Shown piece by piece: positions 43,819 through 52,936 of a stretch of 64,000 nucleotides of DNA; position 1 is the first letter of the stretch; the number at the start of each line of letters is the position of its first letter. Under the pieces are notes generated by a model that saw only the letters and a program-made list of their open reading frames with translations, ran no database searches and had not been told where the DNA came from. A program made the position numbers and the translations under genes. This stretch comes from Thermodesulfatator indicus DSM 15286 (GTDB taxonomy: Bacteria; Desulfobacterota; Thermodesulfobacteria; Thermodesulfobacteriales; Thermodesulfatatoraceae): positions 124,001 through 188,000 of the forward strand of contig NC_015681.1 of the NCBI RefSeq assembly GCF_000217795.1, given 5' to 3'.

Positions 43819-45405
43819 TTAATAACTGAGGTTCCGCATTAATTGGGCTAACGAAACCTTAAAAATTCTGGTTTCCCCTTCCCCTTTAAAAAGGTCTCCT
43901 TCTACTACAGCTATATAAACATTGCCTTTAAAACTAAACACCGCCTGGACACTACCCTGAAAACTTTGCCGCCAGAAAAAGAGTTGATAACCTTCGCGAG
44001 TATAAAAAAGCACGCCCACTGTAGAACGTTTAGCTCCTGAAACAATGCCTCCAAGGAGGCCAAATTCGTTATAGGGAATCAAAACTCTTGGCCACTCCTG
44101 CCACTTAACAACCCACGGATTAGGCCAGATATAAATCTTCTTGGGAGTTTTTATTGAGGTCTCTGGATAATCCATAAAAACATATTGAATTCCTGCACCA
44201 AATTTTACACTGGAACTCCAAAGTCTCTTTTTTCCCTGATAGATTACTAGTCTGCGTCCTTCATTATAAAAACCTGTTTCTAATTTCTTATCCAAATTGA
44301 GATCAGTCCAAAAGGCTCCGAATATTCTAAAACCCGAAGGTATTTTTATACTTTTTTCTTTCTTTAAGTCTTTTCCATCTATTTTGAAAGTAAAGACTCC
44401 GTAGCCATAAAAATTTTCACTATCAAAACTCTGGCCTATAAGCGTTTCCTTAATACCGTCCGAATTAAAATCAAAAAATCGCAAGATATAAGGTGAGTCT
44501 TTGGTAACTTTGACAAAATTTTTGCCAGTAAATTTTATAATTCGGGATTTAACACGTTTCCCGTCAAATATGTTTAAAGCTATTAAACCATCTGGACCAA
44601 CGGAAAAGTTTATTAAATTACCAAAGCCATGGTAGGCATAAACAAAGTGTTCGCGACCTTTCAAACGCTGCAAATAAATCTTTCGTTTAGTGAGAGAAGC
44701 TACATAAATGGTCTGACCAAGAGGTAGCACATCTAGGTGATAAACTATCTCTCGTAAACGCCCTATTAATTGGTAAGGACGTGCTTTTTCTAATGGCCTT
44801 GATTCCTGATATGCGGGTTGCGCAGAAAGGGTGTAAACCCCCAGAACATGGCCATCGCTATAAAAATAGAGAAAGTTATTTTCAGCCACAAAAAGTACTC
44901 TTTGAGTCCCTTTAGGAATAGCTTTACGAGAAGTGACTTTTTCGTAAGGCTGCCATTTTAGCTTGGGATAGCTAGCCCTTAATCTCTCGTAAATAGGAAA
45001 AGCCTTGCCAGTTAAATCAAAAAAGAAGGCCCTAACCCCTGCCAGGCGTTCAGCTCTGGCCCCGGTTGATATGGTACAACCTGGCGAAAGGCAAAAAACT
45101 TTTAATACCGAATAGGTTGGAAAGACCTGAATAATTTGGGCTCGGGCCGCTGGTTTTTCCTGATAACCTAGAATTTTTCCAGTATCAGGATCGACTATCG
45201 GTTCGCCTTGTTGATAAATCAACCACCATTCTCCTACCTTTAAGCCTTTGTTGGTACCAACATTTAAGAAAAACTGCCCTTCCTGGGCTATGACTTTGGC
45301 GGAAAGAGGAGAAAAATCTTTGAATAATTGATCTATAGATGGAGCAGCCAGAGATATCTTGGTAAAGGCAAAAATACCCACCAGCAAGATAAAAATTTTT
45401 CTCAT
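43819..45405 (-). CDS. Exported protein with FG-GAP-like repeats
   Basis: This protein has 528 residues from the ATG at 45405, which has a GGGAGGAC site and opens a clean signal peptide (MRKIFILLVGIFAFTKISLA). An in-frame extension to 45504 would enter the MITE and is not used. Residues 25-110 look like a small beta domain (VIAQEGQFFLNVGTNKGLKV). The rest is predominantly beta and includes FDFNSDGIKETLIGQSF and FWTDLNLDKKLETGFYN, Asp-rich loops like those of FG-GAP/integrin-type propeller repeats that bind calcium. A beta-propeller in the periplasm or outer membrane is likely. Family and function not recognised. Confidence 0.7.
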   Translation of the reverse strand: MRKIFILLVGIFAFTKISLAAPSIDQLFKDFSPLSAKVIAQEGQFFLNVGTNKGLKVGEWWLIYQQGEPIVDPDTGKILGYQEKPAARAQIIQVFPTYSVLKVFCLSPGCTISTGARAERLAGVRAFFFDLTGKAFPIYERLRASYPKLKWQPYEKVTSRKAIPKGTQRVLFVAENNFLYFYSDGHVLGVYTLSAQPAYQESRPLEKARPYQLIGRLREIVYHLDVLPLGQTIYVASLTKRKIYLQRLKGREHFVYAYHGFGNLINFSVGPDGLIALNIFDGKRVKSRIIKFTGKNFVKVTKDSPYILRFFDFNSDGIKETLIGQSFDSENFYGYGVFTFKIDGKDLKKEKSIKIPSGFRIFGAFWTDLNLDKKLETGFYNEGRRLVIYQGKKRLWSSSVKFGAGIQYVFMDYPETSIKTPKKIYIWPNPWVVKWQEWPRVLIPYNEFGLLGGIVSGAKRSTVGVLFYTREGYQLFFWRQSFQGSVQAVFSFKGNVYIAVVEGDLFKGEGETRIFKVSLAQLMRNLSY

Positions 45406-45477
45406 AAAAGTCCTCCCAGGTTTTAATTGCCTAAACTTTAGGCCAAAACTCATGATTAGGCAAAAGTTTTTTAAAAC

Positions 45478-45651
45478 GAGACCTTTGCAAAATATCTTAT
45501 TCAAGAGACTGCTTCGCCCATACGGGCTCGCAGTGACACCGTAAGATAGTCATTGCGAGGCTGCGCCCAGCAGCCGAAGCAATCCTTGTCGCGAGGCGAC
45601 ACAGTCGCCGTGGCGATCAATCTATGTTTTCCTTAATCTTGCAAAGATCTC
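45478..45651. mobile_element. MITE-like element, copy B
   Basis: This 174-bp element starts GAGACCTTTGCAAAATATC and ends with the inverted partner GAGATCTTTGCAAGAT (read on the minus strand). It is flanked by TAAAAC on both sides (45472-45477 and 45652-45657), a probable target duplication. The interior matches copy A almost exactly through the first 60 bp and then carries an extra segment of about 34 bp (TTGTCGCGAGGCGACACAGT...). No coding sequence is present. Confidence 0.82.
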
Positions 45652-45727
45652 TAAAACTAAAGAAATTTGCCTTTTGCCTAGAAAGAATTAATTTCTAAAG
45701 AGGAAAATTTAAGCTGGAGGCGTAAAA

Positions 45728-46030
45728 ATGGCGATATATTATGAAATGAAGATTATTTGCGAAAAAGTAGGCTTAACCCCTAAAACCTTGCGCGTGTGGA
45801 TGGAAGAAGGGCTTATTTCGCCACGCCGTGAAGGCAGGCGCTACCTATTTGACGAAGAAGACCTAAAGCGCCTCCTTCTAATAAGACGCCTAAGAGATGA
45901 TTTAGGAGTAAACTTGGCTGGCATTGACATTATTTTGCAATTATTAGACAGAGTCCAAGAACTAGAAAAAGAGATTGAGCGTCTTAAAGGCGCTTTGGGA
46001 GAAGGTTGTCCTCCAAGGCTTATAAGCTAA
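45728..46030 (+). CDS. Small MerR/HspR-like regulator
   Basis: A 100-residue winged-helix protein: IICEKVGLTPKTLRVWMEEG, RRYLFDEEDLKRLLLIRRLR, then DDLGVNLAGIDIILQLLDRV and a short coiled coil. The pattern recalls HspR and the chaperone modulator CbpM more than metal-responsive MerR proteins, as no effector cysteine is present. HspR-type repressors control dnaK operons, but the neighbour here is comEC, overlapped by 25 bp if a TTG start is used. Target unknown. Confidence 0.82.
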   Translation: MAIYYEMKIICEKVGLTPKTLRVWMEEGLISPRREGRRYLFDEEDLKRLLLIRRLRDDLGVNLAGIDIILQLLDRVQELEKEIERLKGALGEGCPPRLIS

Positions 46031-46044
46031 GTCCTTTACAAAAA

Positions 46045-48243
46045 ATGGCCCTTTTCTGGGCCGGCGGGCTTTTTCTGGCCTGGGAAAGGGCTTTTATTCT
46101 TGCGCCTTTACTTTTAACACTTTTGCTGATCAGCCGGCTTAATTGCTCAAAATTTTGGCCTTTTTGTCTGGCCGGGCTTTTAGCTTTCTTTTTGGGCTTA
46201 AAAATCTTCCCACCGCCGCAAGAGATTAATCTTAAAAAAAGTAAGGGCGAATTTATTTTTTTACTTGAAAGCCCGCTTATTCCCGGTGAATGGGCCCAGC
46301 GTGCAGAAGCAAAACTTATCCCTTCAAAAGAAAAGGCTATACTCTATTTTCCCACTTATATTCACTTAAACCCTGGTGAAAAATTTAAAGCTTACACTAC
46401 CTTGAGGCCTCCACGCGGACATCTAAACCCGTTTTCTGGAAGCCTTGCCCGCCAAAAATTAGCCCAGGGGTTTAAATTTACCGGCTATGTACGAAAAGTA
46501 GAAAAACTTGAACAAGTAGAAAAAAAGCCCATAGCTCTCCTTAGAGCGAAACTATTTACCTTTGCCGAAAATCTTTCTCCGCAGGCCAGAGGGCTTTTTG
46601 AATGCTTAATCCTTGGCGAAAAAAGAAATATTCCCTTATCGCTCAGGGAAAAATTTGAAAAAACCGGGCTTTTCCATCTCTTAGCGGTTTCAGGGTTACA
46701 TATCGCCATTTTGTTCGGGCTAATTGTTTTTGTTTTTCGTAAAATCTTGTTGGTATTGCCAACTAACATCATAACCAGGCTTCTCAACAAGTTTACGGCC
46801 AAACAATGGTGCTATTTGCTGGCCTTTCCTCTGGTTCTGGCTTATGTTTTAGTTTCCGGGCCAAGCCCTTCAGCTTTAAGGGCCTTCGTAATGTTTACTC
46901 TCTACGGGCTGGCCCTCTGGTGCTGGCGTGAGATTCGCGGGTTTGACCTCCTGGCCTTAGCCGTAATTTTAATCCTTCTATTTCAACCAGAGGCCGTGGG
47001 CTCTCTTTCTTTCAGGCTCTCAGTAAGTGCCGTAATCGGGTTACTTTTGGCCCATCGTCTGCTCAAGAGATTGCCTGAAAACTTAAATCCTGTAGTCAAC
47101 TATCTGGTAAATGGCCTGGGGTATTCCCTGGCGGCGAGTCTTTTTACAGCCCCTTTTATTTTCTGGTTGAAGGGCTCAATTTCACCCTGGGCACCTTTGA
47201 CAAACCTAATTGCTATTCCCCTCTGGGGATTTTTAGTACTTCCCCTTGAGTTTTTAGCGACCGGCACCGCCCTACTGGGGCTCTCCTGGGCCAAAGTACC
47301 CGCTGAACTTGCCGCCAAAGTGATTTCCTGGCCCATACTCCCGCTCCCCCAGATAACAGCGCCTTATCCTATAGGCGCCTTTTTGTTAACCTTTCTTTTG
47401 TTGGCCATCGCCCTGGCTATGGTCAAAATAAACCGTCGGTTTGCTTTAGGGATAGGCCTGTTTACACTGGCCTTAGGGCTCTGGTTCTACCGGGCCAACC
47501 AGGAACTCTCTTACGTAATGATTTTAGACATAGGCCAGGGAAGTTGTGCGGTAGCCAAAAACACGGAAAAAGGTGTCATTTTGTTTGACACTGGCCCGGC
47601 CCGAGGCCCTTACGACAGCGCTATCTTCGTAACTCTACCTCTACTTCATAAAATGGGAATCTTGCAGGTTCAAACCATAGTTATTTCTCACTTCCAGGCA
47701 GACCACGCTGGCGGTCTAAAAAGTATTCTTAAGGAATATCCCCAGGCCCAGGTCTTTAGCCCCGAAAAAATTCCCGGCCAATTAAGCCAGCTTCACTTCT
47801 ATCCGGCTAATAGCTTTTTCAAAGGTAATGACTCGAGCCTGGTGAGCAGGCTCAATCTAAAAGGCTTTACCTTTCTTTTCCCTGGAGACATAACCCGAGG
47901 GCGGGAATTAACTCTCATCAAAGAGAATATAAAAGCTGACGTTTTAATTTTGCCGCATCACGGTTCAAACACGTCATCAAGTTATCCTTTTCTCAAGAAA
48001 GTAGAACCGATTTTGGCTATTTCATCTTCCCGCTGGCAAAAACACCCTTCAAAAAAGATCTTAAAGAGGCTTGCGGACCTGAACATACCCCATTACGGCA
48101 CCAAGACCTCAGGCGCTCTAACGGTCTTTGTAGAAAATGGCCGCATTTTCTTGTGCGAAGAAGTTAAAAGGCGTAAAGCCCCTCTTTTAATGAGGGCGTT
48201 GTGGCCTTATCTTAGAACTGGATGCACGGAGGTGAAAATATGA
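46045..48243 (+). CDS. comEC: ComEC/Rec2-family DNA uptake protein
   Basis: A 732-residue protein from the ATG at 46045; a TTG at 46006 would add 13 residues. The order is two N-terminal helices, a DUF4131 segment, a competence-domain membrane bundle (GLFHLLAVSGLHIAILFGLI, VSGPSPSALRAFVMFTLYGL) and a C-terminal metallo-beta-lactamase domain (MILDIGQGSCAVA, SHFQADHAGGLKSIL, LPHHGSNTSSS). ComEC forms the inner-membrane channel for single-stranded DNA, and its C-terminal domain is proposed to degrade the other strand. In this domain the usual SHxDxDHxGG reads SHFQADHAGG. Full length suggests potential competence, although only pilC-type genes of that machinery are nearby. The stop overlaps archease (ATGA). 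Confidence 0.92.
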   Translation: MALFWAGGLFLAWERAFILAPLLLTLLLISRLNCSKFWPFCLAGLLAFFLGLKIFPPPQEINLKKSKGEFIFLLESPLIPGEWAQRAEAKLIPSKEKAILYFPTYIHLNPGEKFKAYTTLRPPRGHLNPFSGSLARQKLAQGFKFTGYVRKVEKLEQVEKKPIALLRAKLFTFAENLSPQARGLFECLILGEKRNIPLSLREKFEKTGLFHLLAVSGLHIAILFGLIVFVFRKILLVLPTNIITRLLNKFTAKQWCYLLAFPLVLAYVLVSGPSPSALRAFVMFTLYGLALWCWREIRGFDLLALAVILILLFQPEAVGSLSFRLSVSAVIGLLLAHRLLKRLPENLNPVVNYLVNGLGYSLAASLFTAPFIFWLKGSISPWAPLTNLIAIPLWGFLVLPLEFLATGTALLGLSWAKVPAELAAKVISWPILPLPQITAPYPIGAFLLTFLLLAIALAMVKINRRFALGIGLFTLALGLWFYRANQELSYVMILDIGQGSCAVAKNTEKGVILFDTGPARGPYDSAIFVTLPLLHKMGILQVQTIVISHFQADHAGGLKSILKEYPQAQVFSPEKIPGQLSQLHFYPANSFFKGNDSSLVSRLNLKGFTFLFPGDITRGRELTLIKENIKADVLILPHHGSNTSSSYPFLKKVEPILAISSSRWQKHPSKKILKRLADLNIPHYGTKTSGALTVFVENGRIFLCEEVKRRKAPLLMRALWPYLRTGCTEVKI

Positions 48244-48659
48244 ACCCAGGATACGAAACCTTTGAACACGGAGCTGATATTGGCGTGCGCGGCATCGGCA
48301 AGACCCTGGAAGAAGCCTTTATCAATGCGGCCAAGGCCTTATTTAGCCTGGTAGTTATAAATCTTGAAGAGGTAAGACCCGAGCGAGAGGTTTCCTTTGA
48401 AATTTCGGCGGACACCTTAGAAGACCTTTTCGTGGAATGGCTTAATCGTCTCCTTACCGAAGCCGGCATGGAAAACTTGGTTTTCTGCCAGTTTGACTGT
48501 AAAATAGAAAATTTAAACCTCAAGGGACAGGCCAAAGGCGAACCCATAGACGAAGAACGCCACGAATTAGGCGTGGAAGTCAAAGGCGCTACCTACACCA
48601 TGTTAAAGGTTGAAAGAGTAAACGATCTCTGGATAGCCCAGTGTGTAGTGGACGTGTAA
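48240..48659 (+). CDS. Archease
   Basis: A 139-residue archease, recognised by YETFEHGADIGVRGIGKTLE with the metal-binding acidic residues, LEDLFVEWLNRLLTEAGMEN and a C-terminal VVDV. Archease activates the RNA ligase RtcB by helping guanylation and metal loading. The ATG at 48240 overlaps the comEC stop codon and follows GGAGGTG; an ATG at 48222 is less likely. No rtcB lies in the window. Confidence 0.93.
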   Translation: MNPGYETFEHGADIGVRGIGKTLEEAFINAAKALFSLVVINLEEVRPEREVSFEISADTLEDLFVEWLNRLLTEAGMENLVFCQFDCKIENLNLKGQAKGEPIDEERHELGVEVKGATYTMLKVERVNDLWIAQCVVDV

Positions 48660-48661
48660 AT

Positions 48662-50221
48662 ATGCCTGATATTCCCGTAGCCCGGGAAATAGAACTTAAG
48701 CTTAATGAGCCCTCTTTAGCTAACCAGCTGGCTGATGAAGCCCGCGTGAGACAGAAACTCACCGAAATTCTGGGTGAAGAACCCAAAATTCCACTCGGTG
48801 TCTTAAGGCAACTTCCACAGGTTTTGCGAGATAACAATTTCGGCGTTAAAGCCCGCCTTCTTTATGACGGAAGCGTCTGGCACCTTGCTGAAGTGCTTTC
48901 ACCTCGTACCCAAAAGCCGTTTCTAGGCCTCGGCATTGACCTGGGAAGCACAGGCATTGTTATGTATCTTTTTGATTTCCTTTGCCTGGAAGTAATCAAA
49001 GAACATCATTTTAAAAATCCCCAAATCCCTTTTGGCGAAGATATTCTTAACCGCCTGCATTTTGCCGACAAACCCGAAAGACGAAAAAAAATCCACCAGG
49101 TAACTATTGAGGCCTTGCGCACGGAAACGCAAAAACTTCTTGATGATTTACCTGAGAACACGCTCTACTACGTGGCCATCTGTGGCAACACCACCATGAG
49201 CCATTTTCTGTTGAACCTTGAGACCAGACATCTTTACCGTGAACCTTATATCCCTGCCGCTAGTTGGATAGACACTTTGAAGTTAAGCGAATTAAACCTC
49301 CCGGGCCACCAGGAAGGGCTTCTTTTTGTTTTCCCCAACCGGGGAAGCTATTTCGGCGGAGACCTGCTGGCCGGAATTCTTGCTACCGGCCTTCACCAAC
49401 GCGAAGAAGTAAGCATCCTCATTGACGTGGGCACCAACGCTGAAGTGGTTCTGGGTAACAAAGACTTTTTGCTGGCCACCGCCGGCGCTGCTGGCCCGGC
49501 CTTAGAAGGCGGTATTCTTACCTGCGGCATGCAGGCCGCTCCTGGGGCCATCTCACGGGTGCACATTAAAAAAGGGCCTTACGCCCTTGAGTTTGAAACC
49601 ATTGCCGGGGAAAAACCTAAAGGCCTTTGCGGCTCAGCGGTAATAGACCTTCTTGCCCAGATGTTTTTAGCTGGTCTTATTGATCAGCGCGGCAAGTTTC
49701 TCACTGAAAAGTGGCCGGAGAGATTCAAAAAAATAGAAGGCGAGCTCGCTTTTATACTAGTGCCGGCTGATGAAAGCGCTAGCGGTAAAGAAATTTACGT
49801 AACTCAGGGAGAAATTAAAAGCATCATCCGTTCAAAAGGGGCTATGTACACCATACTTACCGTCCTCTGTCAGAGTGTGGGGCTAACTTTTGACGATATC
49901 GCAAGCTTTTACATTGCCGGAAGCTTTGGCAATTATATTGACCCGGAGATGGCGAGGCTCATTGGCATGATTCCAGATGTGCCCCTTGAGCGCTTTAAGG
50001 CCATAGGTAACGCCGCTGGCGCCGGGACTATCGCCTTTTTAAAAAACAAAGACGCTTTTAGGGAACTCAAAAAAATACTTAAAAACCTCACTTATCTTGA
50101 AATGAATGTTCAGCCAGAATTTATGCAACTTTTAACCGGAGCCCTATTTCTCCCACATACCAACGAAAATCTATTCCCCAATGTTTTAAAAAAGCTCAAT
50201 TCAGGGACAGGCAAAAATTGA
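48662..50221 (+). CDS. RACo-like ASKHA ATPase without ferredoxin domain
   Basis: A 519-residue protein of the DUF4445/RACo family, which uses ATP to reactivate corrinoid proteins. It shows the actin-like ATPase motifs GLGIDLGSTGIVMYL, CGNTTMSHFLLNL, SILIDVGTNAEVVLGN and FYIAGSFGNYIDPEMA. The usual N-terminal [2Fe-2S] ferredoxin domain is missing: the first 85 residues contain no cysteine. It would need an external electron donor or may have a different client. The last codons (SGTGKN) come from a GGGACAGGC repeat at 50204. It begins 2 bp after archease. Confidence 0.83.
   Translation: MPDIPVAREIELKLNEPSLANQLADEARVRQKLTEILGEEPKIPLGVLRQLPQVLRDNNFGVKARLLYDGSVWHLAEVLSPRTQKPFLGLGIDLGSTGIVMYLFDFLCLEVIKEHHFKNPQIPFGEDILNRLHFADKPERRKKIHQVTIEALRTETQKLLDDLPENTLYYVAICGNTTMSHFLLNLETRHLYREPYIPAASWIDTLKLSELNLPGHQEGLLFVFPNRGSYFGGDLLAGILATGLHQREEVSILIDVGTNAEVVLGNKDFLLATAGAAGPALEGGILTCGMQAAPGAISRVHIKKGPYALEFETIAGEKPKGLCGSAVIDLLAQMFLAGLIDQRGKFLTEKWPERFKKIEGELAFILVPADESASGKEIYVTQGEIKSIIRSKGAMYTILTVLCQSVGLTFDDIASFYIAGSFGNYIDPEMARLIGMIPDVPLERFKAIGNAAGAGTIAFLKNKDAFRELKKILKNLTYLEMNVQPEFMQLLTGALFLPHTNENLFPNVLKKLNSGTGKN
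50204..50219 (+). repeat. GGGACAGGC repeat forming the RACo-like C terminus
   Basis: GGGACAGGCAAAAATT ends in the TGA stop of the ASKHA gene, so the repeat supplies the last residues (GTGKN). Confidence 0.7.
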
Positions 50222-50313
50222 CCAAATTATTTCTTTTTGTTTATTATTCTTGCCAAGCTTTTATCCTTGAATTAGAAAGCCTTAAATAAGTTTTGTATAA
50301 AAGGGGGATTTTT

Positions 50314-52902
50314 ATGTCTCGCACGCTCAAACTGAAGATAGCCTTGGTTGTCGTGCTAACTATTATTTCTGTACTTTTGGTCTTACCTTCATTTTGTCCC
50401 AATCTCCCCTCTTGGTACTACAAATACATTTACAAACACCGTCTCAAGCTCGGTTTAGACCTCCAGGGTGGGATGCACTTAGTACTCAAAGTTGATATTG
50501 ATAAGGCCATTCAAAACGCCTTAAATGCCTCAGTAAAAGACTTACAACAAACCCTTGCCAGAAAAGGCATTAGAGTCACTTTTGCTGAAAGAAAAAATCC
50601 CAAAGAAGCGGTTCTTGTTTTCCCAAATAAAGAGGCCCTTGAAAAGGCTAAAGAAATAATAACCAAAGACTTTCCTTCTTTGAGTATTGTACGTGAGCAA
50701 GAAGGGAAATTCCCTCGTCTAGTGGTAACTCTTTCAGAAAAACAAGTAGCCTTTATAAAGGAACATGCCGTTGATCAATCCCTTGAAATAATTCGCAATC
50801 GTATTGACCAATTTGGAGTAACTGAGCCGGTAATCGTTAAAGAAGGTGAAGATAAAATAGTTGTCCAGCTCCCTGGGGTAAAGAACCCAGAGCGGGCTCT
50901 AAAACTTATCGGCCAGACGGCCCAGCTTGAATTTCGCCTGGTTGACGATGAAGCTATGTCTCGCATAGATGTGGCCGCTTTAATAGATAAAGCTATAAAA
51001 GAAGGCCGCCTTAAGCCGAATGCTTCTCGTGAAGAAATAAACCGGGTATTAAGACCATACATTCCCCCTGATACAGAAGTCTTCTTCCTGGTAGAAAAAG
51101 ACCCTCGCACTGGTCGAGTTATCAAACAGCCTTTGCTTTTAAAGAAACAAGTCTTGCTCACCGGCGATATGGTTAAAGATGCCCGGGTAAGAATCGGCGG
51201 CCCCTATAATGAACCCTATGTAGCCCTTGAATTTACCGACCGCGGGGCCCGTATTTTTGAAAGAGTAACCGGTGAAAATGTAGGCAAAAGACTTGCAATT
51301 GTACTTGACGGAGTAGTTCGTTCTGCTCCGGTGATCCGGGAAAAAATTTCAGGAGGCCAGGCCCAGATAACCGGGGCATTTACTTACGAAGAAGCGGCTG
51401 ACTTAGCCATTGTTCTTAGGGCTGGTGCGCTCCCTGCACCGGTAAAGGTCATCCAGAACATTACTGTAGGGCCAAGCCTTGGGCATGACTCCATTAAGAA
51501 GGGCTTAACCTCAGGCCTAATTGGCGCGGCCCTGGTAATACTTTTTATGATTGTTTATTACCGCTTTGCCGGCCTGGTGGCAGATGTGGCTATTCTTTTG
51601 AACGTGCTTATGCTACTTGCCGCCCTTTCTCTCCTGCAGGCCACTCTTACTCTTCCGGGCATTGCCGGTATTATCTTGCTGGTAGGCATGGGAGTTGATT
51701 CAAACGTGCTCATTTTTGAGCGCATGCGTGAGGAGTTGCTCCTTGGGCGTTCACCACGGTCGGCTATATTTGCTGGCTATGACAGAGCCTTCTGGACTAT
51801 TATTGACGCTAACGTAACTACCTTGATTACCGCCCTTGCTCTTTTCTTGTTTGGAACCGGGCCAATCAAAGGTTTTGCTGTAACCCTTTCCACTGGTATC
51901 ATTATCAACCTCTTCACTTCTATTTTTGCCACCAGAACTTTCTATGAGCTTCTTATCGCTAAAGGGAAAATTCCTAAAATCAACTTCATGACCGTCATTA
52001 AGGAAACCTCCTTTGACTTTATGGGTTTCCGTAAATACGCCGCTATTTTTTCAGGTGCGCTTGTTCTTTTGGGTATTATTGGATCTATCCAGATATACCG
52101 GGGAGCAGCCAATCTGGGAGTAGATTTTAGTGGAGGAGTACTTGCTTATTATCGGGCAGAAAAACCTTTCAAACTAGATAAAATTAGAAAAGCTCTAAAA
52201 GACGCTGGAATTACCGGGTTCTCTCTTCAGGATGTAAAAAATGAAAACATGCTTTTAGTCAAACTTCGTAAAAAAACAGAAACTGTAGGGGACTTAGAAG
52301 CTCAGGTAAGAAAAGTTTTACAAGAAAAATTCCCTACACTTAAGTTTAAGCTTGAGGGCAAAGAAGAAATAGGCGCGGCTGTAAGTAAAGAGTTAAAACA
52401 CAAGGCCATTTTAGCTATTGTTATTTCCTTTGCCGGGCTGTTAATATATCTTGCCTTTCGCTTTAATCTGAATTTTGGGCTAGCTGCGGCAGCGGCTACT
52501 ATGCACGATGTCTTGGCTGTAACCGGACTCTTTTATCTCTTTAACCGTGAGATCTCTTTGTTATTCGTCACCTCTTTGCTCACCCTGGCAGGGTATTCTC
52601 TCAACGACACTGTAGTAGTTTTTGACCGTATCCGCGAAAATATAAAGAAATATCACGGTAAATTGAGTTTTGTTGAAATTATAAACAAGAGCATTAACGA
52701 AATGCTTGCCCGTACTATTATCACCGCTGGCACAACACTTATCGTAGTTCTGGCTATTCTTTTCTTTGGTGGAGTAGTACTGCGCGATTTTGCTTTAGCA
52801 CTGGCTATTGGTATTGTTGTAGGGACTTATAGCTCGATCTTTGTGGCCAGCCCAATTGTTTACTGGCTACAAAAAGGAAAAACTCCTGAAATAAAAAGCT
52901 AA
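50314..52902 (+). CDS. secDF: Fused protein-export subunits SecD-SecF
   Basis: An 862-residue fusion of SecD (residues 1-555) and SecF (570-862), each with six membrane helices. Signatures are the SecD N terminus YKHRLKLGLDLQGGMHLVL, the P1 domain with IIRNRIDQFGVTEPVIVKEG, IAGIILLVGMGVDSNVLIFE, and the SecF LGVDFSGGVL and SLNDTVVVFDRIRE. The pair uses the proton gradient to pull secreted proteins from SecYEG. Such fusions are known in Bacillus but are less common here; yajC is not adjacent. GGGGGATTTTT and the ATG at 50314 fit better than an upstream start at 50293. Confidence 0.95.
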   Translation: MSRTLKLKIALVVVLTIISVLLVLPSFCPNLPSWYYKYIYKHRLKLGLDLQGGMHLVLKVDIDKAIQNALNASVKDLQQTLARKGIRVTFAERKNPKEAVLVFPNKEALEKAKEIITKDFPSLSIVREQEGKFPRLVVTLSEKQVAFIKEHAVDQSLEIIRNRIDQFGVTEPVIVKEGEDKIVVQLPGVKNPERALKLIGQTAQLEFRLVDDEAMSRIDVAALIDKAIKEGRLKPNASREEINRVLRPYIPPDTEVFFLVEKDPRTGRVIKQPLLLKKQVLLTGDMVKDARVRIGGPYNEPYVALEFTDRGARIFERVTGENVGKRLAIVLDGVVRSAPVIREKISGGQAQITGAFTYEEAADLAIVLRAGALPAPVKVIQNITVGPSLGHDSIKKGLTSGLIGAALVILFMIVYYRFAGLVADVAILLNVLMLLAALSLLQATLTLPGIAGIILLVGMGVDSNVLIFERMREELLLGRSPRSAIFAGYDRAFWTIIDANVTTLITALALFLFGTGPIKGFAVTLSTGIIINLFTSIFATRTFYELLIAKGKIPKINFMTVIKETSFDFMGFRKYAAIFSGALVLLGIIGSIQIYRGAANLGVDFSGGVLAYYRAEKPFKLDKIRKALKDAGITGFSLQDVKNENMLLVKLRKKTETVGDLEAQVRKVLQEKFPTLKFKLEGKEEIGAAVSKELKHKAILAIVISFAGLLIYLAFRFNLNFGLAAAAATMHDVLAVTGLFYLFNREISLLFVTSLLTLAGYSLNDTVVVFDRIRENIKKYHGKLSFVEIINKSINEMLARTIITAGTTLIVVLAILFFGGVVLRDFALALAIGIVVGTYSSIFVASPIVYWLQKGKTPEIKS

Positions 52903-52936
52903 GAGCCGGGGCGCTATGCCCGGCTCTTTTATTTTT
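52902..52936. terminator. Terminator between secDF and the Lon-like gene
   Basis: AGAGCCGGG and CCCGGCTCT form a 9-bp stem around an 8-base loop, followed by TTTATTTTTTTTC. It serves the plus-strand secDF transcript and lies against the stop of the convergent protease gene. Confidence 0.9.

Noticed and set aside
45406-45504. Upstream extension of the exported FG-GAP-like protein
   Set aside because: The extension enters the MITE and would bury the signal peptide; the ATG at 45405 has a strong ribosome binding site.
48524-48537. GGGACAGGCCAAAG inside archease as another repeat copy
   Set aside because: The A/T tract is missing and the bases encode normal-looking archease residues (KGQAKGEP), so chance similarity is more likely.
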